From the NCBI GenBank assembly GCA_002425685.1, contig DIMS01000068.1, forward strand, positions 1-64,000: DNA of 64,000 nt. The letters are read 5' to 3'. The notes under the pieces were generated by a model. That model was not told the DNA's origin. It did not search any database and saw only the letters and a list, made by a program, of their open reading frames with translations. A program made the translations under genes and the position numbers. Below are positions 8,331-16,624 of the stretch, one piece after another (position 1 is the stretch's first letter; every line of letters starts with the position of its first letter). Source of the DNA: Synergistaceae bacterium UBA5560. Its GTDB lineage: Bacteria > Synergistota > Synergistia > Synergistales > Aminiphilaceae.

Positions 8331-9214
8331 CCGCTCAGGTCCGAGCCGGTGACGAAATCGCGAAAGCGTTGGGCAATGGACGGCAGCGTCCTCCCCTCTT
8401 TCCAGAGGAGGCTGATGTCCCTGACAAGAGGCGGAGAGGTGATCTTCAGGACGGAGACGTTGTACGTGTCCAGCAGAGGGATTCTCGGCATGATCGCGAC
8501 GCCCTGGCGGGAGTTCACGAAAGCCGCCATGGCGTTGCACTCCTCCGCCTCGAAGACGATGTTGGGCACCATCCCCGCCGCCCTGAAGATGTCGTCCACG
8601 AAGACGCGCAGGCCGCTCCCGTGGGGAGCGATGATGAAGGGCTCGTTCCTGATGTCTTCGAGGGAGATGTCTTTCAGGAGTGTCAGGGAATGGCCTGTCG
8701 GGACGACGAGAAAAAGCTCCTGCGTGAACAGTGGCGTGGAGCGGATGGCGTTCCCGCTGTAGTCGCTCGAAAACGCGAGTTCGATATCTCCGCTGTTGAG
8801 TTTTTCAAGGATTTGGTTCTTCGTCCCCTGGAAGAATCTGAAGATCACGGAGGCGTTTTCCTTTTTGTGCTGGAAGCTGTTGACGATCCTGGGAAGAAAA
8901 TCGAAGCTGACGCTGTAGATATATCCGAGGTTGATCGTCGTGCTTTCCGGAAGTGACATGTTTGCGACCACCCGCTGTCCTTCCTCGATGGCTTCGAGAG
9001 AGCGGCTCGCATGCGGAAGAAACGCCTCGCCGAAATGCGTGAGGACGGTTCTGTTGTCCCGCTTCTCAAAGAGCGGAACGCCGAGTTCTCGCTGCAGTTC
9101 GGAGATGGCGTAGCTTAGCGTGGGTTGTGTGATGTGAAGGGCTTCGGCCGCCTTGGTGTAGTGCAGAAATTTTGCAAGCGTGCAGAAATAGTTCAGTTGT
9201 TGCAGTGTTACCAT
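8312..9214 (-). CDS. LysR-family transcriptional regulator of the HMGL/ALDH/TAXI operon
   Basis: This 300-residue LysR-type regulator has a winged helix-turn-helix in residues 1-60 (TKAAEALHITQPTLSYAISE) and a periplasmic-binding-protein-like effector domain from about 90 onward. The start is at 9214, with GGGGAGGAGG about six bases upstream on the minus strand. It is divergent from the operon beginning at 9720, across a 505-bp gap containing a T-N11-A dyad at 9421-9435. This is the standard arrangement for a LysR activator of the neighbouring catabolic operon. The inducer is presumably the compound imported by the TAXI system. The last 19 bp overlap the convergent upstream gene. Confidence 0.92.
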   Translation of the reverse strand: MVTLQQLNYFCTLAKFLHYTKAAEALHITQPTLSYAISELQRELGVPLFEKRDNRTVLTHFGEAFLPHASRSLEAIEEGQRVVANMSLPESTTINLGYIYSVSFDFLPRIVNSFQHKKENASVIFRFFQGTKNQILEKLNSGDIELAFSSDYSGNAIRSTPLFTQELFLVVPTGHSLTLLKDISLEDIRNEPFIIAPHGSGLRVFVDDIFRAAGMVPNIVFEAEECNAMAAFVNSRQGVAIMPRIPLLDTYNVSVLKITSPPLVRDISLLWKEGRTLPSIAQRFRDFVTGSDLSGYCAAS

Positions 9215-9420
9215 CGTTTCCTCCTCCCCTCTCGCCTCCCGCTGGAAAATCCTTTCCCGAAAGCCCTTTTCGAAAGAACGCGACAGGATTGTCGAAGGCA
9301 ATGTGCAGGAACAGGCATGGTGAAGCTGCATTCTTCCGGTGGAAGACACTCTCTCTCTGCGGGTGGTTGCGGAGTCCGGGGTTTCCGGGAGATTTCGGCA
9401 CGGCGCCGCCACCGCCACTC

Positions 9421-9435
9421 ATAGAGAAATTCTAT
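9421..9435. promoter_or_regulatory. Candidate LysR recognition site (T-N11-A dyad)
   Basis: ATAGA-N5-TCTAT is a perfect 5-bp inverted repeat that fits the T-N11-A consensus of LysR-type regulators. Its centre is about 65 bp upstream of the transcription start predicted from the promoter at 9457-9486, the usual recognition-site position for an activator of this family. Confidence 0.5.
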
Positions 9436-9456
9436 CACGCCCATTGAAAAGGCGCA

Positions 9457-9486
9457 TTGGAGTTTTCCGGTGAGCCTGTTTATTCT
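9457..9486 (+). promoter_or_regulatory. Candidate sigma-70-type promoter of the HMGL/ALDH/TAXI operon
   Basis: TTGGAG (9457-9462), an 18-bp spacer and TATTCT (9481-9486) form a moderate match. A weak promoter behind a LysR site is typical for an activator-dependent operon. Confidence 0.4.
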
Positions 9487-9719
9487 GGAACCGTCCCCGA
9501 AAAAATGTTTCAGCCATGTGTGTGCAAGGCAACGGATTCCTCAACGTTCTGTTGTGGTGCGGATGCTCTTGTGTCTTGTGGCGACGGATGAGAGCGGTTT
9601 TTTGTTTTCGGAGTGTCTGCGACGGATGGTGCCGGTTCGGTCGGACACAGTGCGGCGCGGGAAACAGTCACGCAGGAGGAGTCGCCCCGGGGCGGGCAGG
9701 AATATGCGGGACGTTTTTG

Positions 9720-10667
9720 ATGGGGGGTAGGAACGTGCACTTGCCGGAAAGTGTTGTCGTCTGCGAAGTCGGACTGCGGGACGGCCTGCAGAACGAGAAG
9801 ACCCAGCTTCGGACCGAGCAGAAGAGCGAGCTGCTCGAAATGTTTCAGGAAGCGGGAGTGCGGATCGTCGAAGTCGGTTCTTTCGTCAATCCCAAAGCCG
9901 TTCCCCAGATGGCGGACACGGAGGATGTCTTTCGGCGTATCAGGCCGCGGGAGAGCGCGGAATACCGTGTCCTCGTCCTGAACGCAAAGGGACTGGATCG
10001 GGCTGTCGCATGCGGTGTCCGGAAAGCGAAGTTCACCATCTCGGCGAGCCGGACCCATCAGATGAAGAACGCCAACCGTCCTCCGGAGGCGCTTTTCGAA
10101 CAGTTGGGAGAACTGGCTTCTTCCGCCGCGGCGCGGAACGTGGTGCTGTCCGGTGCGATTTCGACGGCCTTCGGATGTCCTTTCGAGGGCGAGATCTCGC
10201 CGGAGAAAGTTGCCGGAGTCGCCCGCGAATTCGAGAAGGTCGGCGTCAGGGAGATTTCCCTGTCCGATACCACCGGGATGGCGAACCCGAGGCAGGTGTA
10301 CGCCATGTGTCTGGAAATGCGGGAACGCTTTCCCGGCGTGGTGTGGAACCTGCATTTTCACAACACCCGGGGCATGGGGCTCGCCAATGTCCTTGCGGGA
10401 ATGCAGGCGGGAGTGACGCGCTTCGACGCCAGCCTCGGCGGATTGGGAGGGTGCCCCTTCGCACCGGGGGCGACGGGGAACATTGCGACCGAGGATCTGT
10501 TGCACATGTGCGCCGAAATGGGAATCGAAACGGGAATCGATCTGGATCGGATGATCGCCGCGGCACGGCTCCTGCAGGAATGGATCGGGCACGATCTCCC
10601 CGGCGCCGTGTTGAAGGCGGGGAAAAACAGCGATCTTCATCGCACGTGCGAAAAGAACGAAAACTAG
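9720..10667 (+). CDS. HMG-CoA lyase-like protein (DRE-TIM metallolyase family)
   Basis: This 315-residue cytoplasmic protein of the hydroxymethylglutaryl-CoA lyase family cleaves 3-hydroxy-3-methylglutaryl-CoA or a related 3-hydroxyacyl-CoA, typically into acetyl-CoA and a keto acid. Visible motifs are EVGLRDGLQNE near residue 15 (metal-binding Asp), the metal-ligand HFHNTRG near 213, and the signature GLGGCPFAPGATGN with catalytic Cys at about 245. The start is uncertain among ATG 9720, GTG 9735 and TTG 9741; TTG has the best-spaced GGTAGG. It is the first gene of a five-gene operon. No CoA ligase or transferase is present to make a CoA substrate, so the true substrate is open. Confidence 0.85.
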   Translation: MGGRNVHLPESVVVCEVGLRDGLQNEKTQLRTEQKSELLEMFQEAGVRIVEVGSFVNPKAVPQMADTEDVFRRIRPRESAEYRVLVLNAKGLDRAVACGVRKAKFTISASRTHQMKNANRPPEALFEQLGELASSAAARNVVLSGAISTAFGCPFEGEISPEKVAGVAREFEKVGVREISLSDTTGMANPRQVYAMCLEMRERFPGVVWNLHFHNTRGMGLANVLAGMQAGVTRFDASLGGLGGCPFAPGATGNIATEDLLHMCAEMGIETGIDLDRMIAAARLLQEWIGHDLPGAVLKAGKNSDLHRTCEKNEN

Positions 10668-10689
10668 ACGACGAGGAGAGGACACGATC

Positions 10690-12102
10690 ATGGCCAGGGA
10701 GATCACGGAGGAACAGCGCAAAGAGCTCGATGTGTTGATCGAGAGGGCGCGGGCGGCCCAGAAGATCATCGAGACCTACGACCAGGCACGGGTGGACAGG
10801 CTCTGTCAGGCCGTTGCCTGGGCGATCACGAACAAGAAGACCTTTCTGAAGCTGGTCGACATGGGCATCGAGGAAAGCGGCCTGGGGGATCCGGTCTCCC
10901 GCCAGGGGAAACGCTTCAAGATCCGGGGAATTCTCCGGGATGCGCTCCGCCAGAAGAGCGTCGGCATCATCGAGGAGAATCCGGAGAAGGGCATCGTGAA
11001 ATACGCGAAACCCGCGGGGCTCATCGCGTCGCTGGTCCCCACGACGAACCCCGATCTCACTCCCGGAGGGCAGGCCGTATACGCCATAAAGGCCAGGGAT
11101 GTGGTGATCTTTTCGCCCCATCCCCGCTCGAAGAAAACCACGTTCGAAAGCGTCCGCATCATGCGGGAGGCCCTGGAGCGCGAGGGAGCGCCCGCGGACA
11201 TCCTCCAGTGCATCACATTGCCGTCCATTCCCATGACGCAGGAGCTGATGGCCCGGGCCGACCTGGTCATCGCCACCGGCGGCCGTCCCATGGTCAAGTC
11301 GGCGTACAGCTCGGGAACCCCCGCCTACGGTTCCGGAGCCGGAAATTCCACCATGATCTACGACGAGACGGCCGACGTCGTCGATGCCTGTCACAACACC
11401 ATGCTCAGCAAGACCTCCGATTACGGATCCGGATGCTCCGCGGACGGCAATATCATCGTCTCCGAAACAATCTACGATGCAGTGCTGAAGCAACTCGAGG
11501 TGGAAGGCGGCTACTTTGCGGACGGTCGGGAACGGGAGCAGCTCAGAAAGGTCATGTGGGACGACGAGGGACACCGGCTTGCCGACACGGTGGCGGTTTC
11601 CCCCCAGAAGCTCGCGGAAGCCGCAGGATTCCGGATTCCCGAGGACCGAAAGTTCATCTTCGTCCTGGGCGACGGCATCGGCAGGGAACATCTCTTTTCC
11701 AGCGAGAAACTCACCACACTTCTGGCCGTGCACAAATACGAAGGGGAATTCGAGAATGCCCTGGAGATGATGCGGGGCATCTACGAAGTGGGCGGCAAAG
11801 GGCATTCCTGCGGCATCTATTCCTTCAACGAGGAGCATATCCACCGTCTCGCCATGGCGGCTCCGGTGAGCCGGATCATGGTACGCCAGCCTCAGTCGAA
11901 AGCCAACGCGGGAGCAACCACCAACGGAATGCCCATGACGTCCAGTCTTGGATGCGGAACCTGGGGGGGCAACATCGTCTCCGAAAACATCTGTCTCAAG
12001 CACTACATGAACACCACCTGGGTCTCCCATCCCATTCCCGAGGACATGCCCTCTCCGGAGGAGCTGTTCGGAGATTTCTACGATCCCGAGATGGATCGCT
12101 GA
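10690..12102 (+). CDS. CoA-acylating aldehyde dehydrogenase (AdhE-N/EutE/SauS-like)
   Basis: This 470-residue NAD(P)-dependent dehydrogenase interconverts an aldehyde plus CoA with the acyl-CoA. The catalytic Cys is C249 in GSGCSADGN. The C-terminal motif LGCGTWGGNIVSEN is characteristic of acylating enzymes such as the AdhE N-terminal domain and sulfoacetaldehyde dehydrogenase SauS. The nucleotide-binding region includes VPTTNPDLTP near residue 117. ATG 10690 lies 22 bp after the upstream stop. Because the operon also encodes an iron alcohol dehydrogenase, acyl-CoA to aldehyde to alcohol, or the reverse, is plausible. The aldehyde could be acetaldehyde, sulfoacetaldehyde or a branched compound. 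Confidence 0.85.
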   Translation: MAREITEEQRKELDVLIERARAAQKIIETYDQARVDRLCQAVAWAITNKKTFLKLVDMGIEESGLGDPVSRQGKRFKIRGILRDALRQKSVGIIEENPEKGIVKYAKPAGLIASLVPTTNPDLTPGGQAVYAIKARDVVIFSPHPRSKKTTFESVRIMREALEREGAPADILQCITLPSIPMTQELMARADLVIATGGRPMVKSAYSSGTPAYGSGAGNSTMIYDETADVVDACHNTMLSKTSDYGSGCSADGNIIVSETIYDAVLKQLEVEGGYFADGREREQLRKVMWDDEGHRLADTVAVSPQKLAEAAGFRIPEDRKFIFVLGDGIGREHLFSSEKLTTLLAVHKYEGEFENALEMMRGIYEVGGKGHSCGIYSFNEEHIHRLAMAAPVSRIMVRQPQSKANAGATTNGMPMTSSLGCGTWGGNIVSENICLKHYMNTTWVSHPIPEDMPSPEELFGDFYDPEMDR

Positions 12103-12204
12103 GGAGGTGTTGCCTTTCCGGAACGGACACTGTCGGGGTAGAAAGAGGAAGAGGAAGGGATCCAGCGGCGTGGTATGCTGTTTGTCATGAGGGAGGGGTA
12201 CCCG

Positions 12205-13194
12205 ATGAAAAAAACGCAGGCAATTCTCTGTCTCACGGTGCTGTGCGGCCTGATCGCCGCCACCGGCGCGTCGGCCGCCGAGAAACTGAATCTCATGTGG
12301 GGATCGACGAGCGCCTCGTCGGGCCTTTATCCGATGAATGTCGCCATGGCGGACGTGATCAACCGGACCTTGGACGACGTTCATGTCACGGTGGTCGAGA
12401 CGGGCGGCACGGGGGACAATTTCAAGGGAATGGAGCGGAAGGAGCTGCAGTTCGGCCAGGGCTCCGACTGCAACATCCACATGGCGCAGACGGGCACCGG
12501 AATCTATCAGGGCAAGCTGTTCGAGGAGCCGCGCATGCTCTTTGTGGCGCATCCTCTGGCGTATGTGGTGGCGGTCACCGAGGAGAGCGGCGTCAAAAGC
12601 CTCTCCGATCTGGACGGCAAATCCTTCAGCCCCGGCTTGAAGGGAAGTGTCGGGGAAATTCTTTACTACAAGGCTCTTCCGGCCTTCGGCATCAAGCCGC
12701 AGTTCGTTCCGTCGAGCACCGGCGATGCCGTGGAGGCCATGAAGGACCGACGTATCGTCGGGTTCGTCAAGGCGACGGCGACGACCGTTCCCGATTCCGC
12801 CATTCAGGACGTGTCCACCATGCGCAAGGTGCGCATTCTCGGGTTCAACGACAAGGAAAAAGAGATTTTCAAACAGCTGTTCCCCGTCTATAACTTCTTC
12901 ACCGTTCCGGCATCGATCTACGAGCAGGAGGAAGACGTCTCCGTCGTGGGCGAGCGCTTCGGCGTGAGCGTGTCGGCAAGCCTGCCCGAGGACGTGGTCT
13001 ACCGGATCTTCAAGGCTCTTTACGAAAACAGAGAGCAGATTGCCGCCACCTACCCCGGCATCAGAGGACACGATGTGCTTCAGATGACGGCGGATTCCGT
13101 CTGCTGGCTCCACCCGGGCGTGATCAAGTATCTCAAGGAAATCGGTGTCGAACCGCGTCCCGAACAGTACCCCCCCGAGTACAAGGCGCATTGA
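12205..13194 (+). CDS. TAXI-family TRAP transporter solute-binding protein
   Basis: This 329-residue extracytoplasmic receptor of a TAXI (TRAP-associated) transporter has a signal peptide at residues 1-24, cut around ASA-AEK. The mature start shows the family pattern in which a glycine/serine loop (WGSTSASSGLYP) precedes an MADVI helix, followed by GGTGDN. ATG 12205 follows GGGAGGGG at 12191-12198; the upstream ATGs would add a non-signal-like extension. Its fused permease is the next gene. Known TAXI ligands are few (glutamate, 2-oxoglutarate and similar acids), and the enzymes in this operon suggest a small organic acid or sulfonate. Confidence 0.9.
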   Translation: MKKTQAILCLTVLCGLIAATGASAAEKLNLMWGSTSASSGLYPMNVAMADVINRTLDDVHVTVVETGGTGDNFKGMERKELQFGQGSDCNIHMAQTGTGIYQGKLFEEPRMLFVAHPLAYVVAVTEESGVKSLSDLDGKSFSPGLKGSVGEILYYKALPAFGIKPQFVPSSTGDAVEAMKDRRIVGFVKATATTVPDSAIQDVSTMRKVRILGFNDKEKEIFKQLFPVYNFFTVPASIYEQEEDVSVVGERFGVSVSASLPEDVVYRIFKALYENREQIAATYPGIRGHDVLQMTADSVCWLHPGVIKYLKEIGVEPRPEQYPPEYKAH

Positions 13195-13228
13195 ACCACA
13201 TCCTGTCGATGCGTTCGTTCGCGGCAGT

Positions 13229-13268
13229 GCCGGAGGCCGTCTCCCTCTCTCCGGGGGGAGCCTCCGGC
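13229..13268. repeat. Intercistronic hairpin between TAXI binding-protein and permease genes
   Basis: A 9-bp perfect arm pair GCCGGAGGC/GCCTCCGGC (13229-13237 and 13260-13268) encloses a further CTCCC/GGGAG pair. No T-run follows, so it is not a typical terminator. Such hairpins commonly stabilise the upstream binding-protein message or reduce downstream expression. Confidence 0.55.
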
Positions 13269-13402
13269 GCGGCCGGAATGGCGTGCACCGGGGGGAGTTC
13301 CGGAGGCGACGCCAGGAAGGCGTGTCTTCGTGTCACCGGGAAAGGCGGAAGTTCGTGTACCGTTTCTGCCTTTGTGAGTTGTCGTCTTAAGGGGGAGCCA
13401 CT

Positions 13403-15334
13403 GTGAAGAGAGAAGGCCTTCCTTGGAAGTTGAAGTTCTTCATTCAGTGTTTTGCCGTCGCATTCGCGCTGTTCCACATCTACACAGCCACCTTCGGCGT
13501 CTTCCAGAGCGTGGTCCAGAGATCGCTGCACGTGGGGGGCGGCATCGTCCTGTTTCTGCTGCTCTCCGCCGCAAAGCGGCTCGAAGGAGGAAACGCCTCC
13601 GCAAAGGACAGGATCGCCGTAGCGGTCGACGGCGCGATGCTTCTCTTCGTCGTCTTCGCCGTGACCTATCTCATCTCCAGTTTCGACCGGATCATGGATC
13701 CGCTGTTCGAGATAACCGACACGGACATTCTCGTCGGGCTCGTTTTTACCGCAATCATCCTGGAGGTGACGCGGCGGCTGATCGGGTGGGCCATTCCCGT
13801 GCTGGCCTTCGTCTTCGTCGTGTATGCACTGTACGGCAAGTTCTTTCCGGGGATCTGGCGGCACAACGGAATCAGCCTGGAATATGTGGCGGAGATCCTC
13901 TTCTTCTCGGACCGGGGACTGTGGGGACTCGTCACGGGAATATCGGCCTCCATCATCGCCGTGTTCATGATCTTCGGCGCGGTTCTCTTCGCAACCGGCG
14001 GAGGCAAGGCCTTCATGGACCTCGCGTGCTGGGCGACGGGTTCCTCCTTCGGCGGTGCGGCCAAACTGGCCACCGTGTCCAGCGGGCTGTTCGGCATGAT
14101 TTCGGGAAGCGCCGCGGCCAACGTGGCCACCACAGGTGCGTTCACCATACCTCTGATGAAGCGTCTGGGATATGCCCCCGAATTCGCCGGGGGCGTCGAA
14201 TCCTCGGCGTCCTCGGGGGGGCAGATCATGCCTCCCATCATGGGAGCGGCGGCGTTCATCATGGCGGAGACGCTGGGCATGTCCTACAGCAAACTTGCGC
14301 TTGCGGCGATCCTCCCCTCGGTCCTCTTCTACTTCGGCGTGCTCGTCTCCATCCACTACGAGTCCAAGCGAATGGGGTACCGCGGTCTTCCCCGGGAAGA
14401 GATTCCGCATATCAGGGATATTCTCCACTACAGGAATTCCGCTCCGATTTTCGTTCCGATTTTCGTGCTGATCGGGTACTTCTTCGCGGGATACACACCG
14501 GCGACCTGTGCGCTCCGCGCCCTTGCCGCCGCAGTCGTCCTGTATCTCCTTCTCGACCCGAAGAATTTCCGCTCCCGGGTCGGAGTCCTGGTGAACGGCC
14601 TGGCGGACGCAAGCAAGGACATGCTTCCCGTCCTGGCTCTCATCGCCTGTGCGCAGGTACTCCTCGCCATGATCGGTCTTACCGGCGTGGGCATCAAATT
14701 CACGAACATCATCGTCGCCCTCGGACACAACAACATCGTGCTCTCCGGCCTCTGTGCCATGGCAGGCACCATGTTCCTCGGCATGGGGCTTCCCACGGTG
14801 GCGGCCTATCTCGTCGCATCGGCGGTGATGGCGCCTGCGCTGGTTGCCGTGGGGGTCGCTCCCATCGCCGCACACTTTTTCATTTTCTACTACTCGATCT
14901 TTGCCGGCATCACGCCTCCGGTGTGCGGAACGGTCTACATCGGCGCAGCCATCGCCGGAGCGAACTGGCTCAAGACAGCATGGGTCGCCATCAGGCTCAG
15001 CGTGGGGGCCTACCTTGTTCCCTTCATGTTTCTCTTCACTCCCGCGCTGCTTCTCGTCGGAACAACCCGGGAGATTGTCGTCATCTCGATGACCTCCGCG
15101 ATAGGCATCTTCTCCCTGTCCATCGGGGGCATGGGATACTTTCTGCTCCCCGCGAACGGGCTGGAGCGGGCGTTGTTCTGCCTTGGCGGGCTTTTGCTGG
15201 TGAACCCGGGCGTGGTGACCGACCTGGCCGGCGTCGGGTGTCTCCTCGTCGGCATTCTCGCGCAGGTGTACCGGAGAAAAAACAGCGACGCGGTGCGGGT
15301 GACCGCGTCACAATCGCAGTCAAGGAAGGAGTGA
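13403..15334 (+). CDS. TRAP transporter fused permease (4TM + 12TM, TAXI type)
   Basis: This 643-residue membrane protein fuses the small (DctQ-like) and large (DctM-like) TRAP subunits, as is usual for TAXI systems. The first four membrane segments lie within roughly residues 10-130. The large domain begins near 150, with the conserved GMISGSAAANVATTGAFTIP stretch near 230-250 and GLPTVAAYLV near 463. GTG 13403 is preceded by GGGGGAG at 13391-13397. The 208-bp gap after the binding protein carries a hairpin. It moves the ligand with sodium or protons at the cytoplasmic membrane. Confidence 0.92.
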   Translation: MKREGLPWKLKFFIQCFAVAFALFHIYTATFGVFQSVVQRSLHVGGGIVLFLLLSAAKRLEGGNASAKDRIAVAVDGAMLLFVVFAVTYLISSFDRIMDPLFEITDTDILVGLVFTAIILEVTRRLIGWAIPVLAFVFVVYALYGKFFPGIWRHNGISLEYVAEILFFSDRGLWGLVTGISASIIAVFMIFGAVLFATGGGKAFMDLACWATGSSFGGAAKLATVSSGLFGMISGSAAANVATTGAFTIPLMKRLGYAPEFAGGVESSASSGGQIMPPIMGAAAFIMAETLGMSYSKLALAAILPSVLFYFGVLVSIHYESKRMGYRGLPREEIPHIRDILHYRNSAPIFVPIFVLIGYFFAGYTPATCALRALAAAVVLYLLLDPKNFRSRVGVLVNGLADASKDMLPVLALIACAQVLLAMIGLTGVGIKFTNIIVALGHNNIVLSGLCAMAGTMFLGMGLPTVAAYLVASAVMAPALVAVGVAPIAAHFFIFYYSIFAGITPPVCGTVYIGAAIAGANWLKTAWVAIRLSVGAYLVPFMFLFTPALLLVGTTREIVVISMTSAIGIFSLSIGGMGYFLLPANGLERALFCLGGLLLVNPGVVTDLAGVGCLLVGILAQVYRRKNSDAVRVTASQSQSRKE

Positions 15335-15339
15335 GAACC

Positions 15340-16515
15340 GTGCTTCAGGCTCATTTCCCCCGGAAAATCCTTTTCGGGGAGGGGGCGCTGGACTTTCTGG
15401 CGACACTCGACGTGAAGAGAGTCGTCATGTGTGTGGACGAACTTTTCCACAGGCACAATCCGTCGGTGTTCGCCCGTATCGATGCGATCTGGAAGGAGAA
15501 GGGCGTTGCGTCCCGGATGTTTTTCGGCGAGGGGTCGGAGCCGACGCTGGACTTCGTCAAGAAAAGCTCCGTACACCTGAGAGAGCATCAACCGGACCTC
15601 ATCGTCGCCATCGGGGGCGGTTCCATCCTCGACGCCGTCAAGGTCATGGAAGTGTACTACGAACACCCCGACATCACCGACGAGAAATTGATGGACCGTT
15701 TCCATCTGCCGCCGCTCCGAAGAAAGGCACGCTTCGTGGCCATTCCCACCACGAGCGGCACCGGTTCCGAGGTGACGCCCATCGGTGTGCTCTACGTGCC
15801 CTCGGACAACCCGCAGTCTCCGCTGGTGAAGAAGGGCATCGCCGATTACCAGCTCATTCCGGACTATGTCATTCTGGACCCCAAGTTCACGGTCTCTCTG
15901 CCTCCGGCGGTCACGGGCAGCACCGCCATCGACGCCTTCGTGCACTGTATCGAGGCGTACGTCTGCAACAAACCGAAAAACGTCTTCAGCGACTCCCATG
16001 CGCTGGAGGGAATGAGGAAAGTCGTGACCTTTCTTCCCCGCGTCATGGAAGACCCCGGAAACGAGGCGCTCAGGGCCGAACTTCAGATCGCGGCGACCAT
16101 GGGGGGGCTGGCCCTTGCGAACAGGGGGTCCGGGGCATCCCATGGTGCGGGAAAACAGCTTACGTCGTTGTGTCACATTGCGCACGGCGTGTCCGTCGCG
16201 ATGATGCTCGAAGCGGTTGTGCGCACCAATGCAAGGACGTGCCTCGCCGAGTACGCGACGATCGCCAGATTCCTCGGCGTGGACGAAGAGGACGACGCAC
16301 GGGCCCTCGAAGGTCTCCTTGCGATCTGGAACGGCCTGCTCGACTTTCTGCGGTTTCCGCGAAAGATCGGAGATCTGGGCGTTTCCCGCCGGGAATTTCT
16401 GGAGAAGCTCGAAAGCCTGACGGAGAACGCCTTGAACGATGCGGCGATGAAATCGAATCCCATAGCCTTGAATCATGAGGAAGTCCGCGGGCTCTTTTGC
16501 TCCCTTGCCGACTGA
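15340..16515 (+). CDS. Iron-containing (group III) alcohol dehydrogenase
   Basis: This 391-residue NAD(P)-dependent alcohol dehydrogenase has the Rossmann-like GGGS motif near residue 92 and TTSGTGSE near 135-142. Metal ligands fit the family spacing: D198, H202, H268 and H282 (DAFVH and HGAGKQLTSLCHIAHG). GTG 15340 is preferred because AAGGAAGG at 15322-15329 has normal spacing; GTG 15331 abuts it. It lies five bases after the permease stop and is the last gene of the operon, before the terminator at 16541. It probably interconverts the aldehyde of the dehydrogenase at 10690 with an alcohol. SarD-type sulfoacetaldehyde reductases are in this family, but no residue proves that substrate. Confidence 0.9.
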   Translation: MLQAHFPRKILFGEGALDFLATLDVKRVVMCVDELFHRHNPSVFARIDAIWKEKGVASRMFFGEGSEPTLDFVKKSSVHLREHQPDLIVAIGGGSILDAVKVMEVYYEHPDITDEKLMDRFHLPPLRRKARFVAIPTTSGTGSEVTPIGVLYVPSDNPQSPLVKKGIADYQLIPDYVILDPKFTVSLPPAVTGSTAIDAFVHCIEAYVCNKPKNVFSDSHALEGMRKVVTFLPRVMEDPGNEALRAELQIAATMGGLALANRGSGASHGAGKQLTSLCHIAHGVSVAMMLEAVVRTNARTCLAEYATIARFLGVDEEDDARALEGLLAIWNGLLDFLRFPRKIGDLGVSRREFLEKLESLTENALNDAAMKSNPIALNHEEVRGLFCSLAD

Positions 16516-16540
16516 ACCCGAAGCGGGTGGAACCTTTCCG

Positions 16541-16563
16541 GCCCGGCGAAAGCCGGGCCTTTT
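16541..16563 (+). terminator. Rho-independent terminator of the HMGL/ALDH/TAXI/ADH operon
   Basis: GCCCGGC-GAAA-GCCGGGC (16541-16558), a perfect 7-bp stem with a GNRA tetraloop, is followed by CTTTTA. It lies 25 bp after the alcohol dehydrogenase stop. Confidence 0.85.
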
Positions 16564-16577
16564 ACGGCCGCAAATAC

Positions 16578-16589
16578 TTGCACGTGCAA
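16578..16589. promoter_or_regulatory. Palindromic operator candidate of the MarR-kynU operon
   Basis: TTGCACGTGCAA is a perfect 12-bp palindrome 35 bp upstream of the MarR start codon, in a short gap that must also contain the promoter. Autoregulation by the MarR protein is the simplest reading. Confidence 0.55.
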
Positions 16590-16624
16590 TTAATAGCTGC
16601 TAGACTTTTCCGGAGGAAAACCAC

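Larger units (their letters stand above)
9215..9719. other. Divergent regulatory region between LysR and the HMG-CoA-lyase-like operon
   Basis: No gene is supported. Several short open frames lack ribosome binding sites and resemble nothing I know. The region contains the LysR-type dyad at 9421-9435 and a candidate promoter at 9457-9486, which leaves a long leader of about 225 bases before the first start codon. I see no riboswitch or terminator in that leader. Confidence 0.5.

Noticed and set aside
10246..13191. 981-codon open frame on the minus strand
   Set aside because: It is antisense to the acylating aldehyde dehydrogenase and TAXI binding-protein genes, has a His/Arg/Gly-rich composition typical of shadow frames in GC-rich DNA, and shows no domain.
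13423..16515. Apparent fusion of a long N-terminal extension to the iron alcohol dehydrogenase
   Set aside because: The extension is the +1 shadow of the TRAP permease gene. A GTG with a good ribosome site at 15340 gives a normal-length enzyme.
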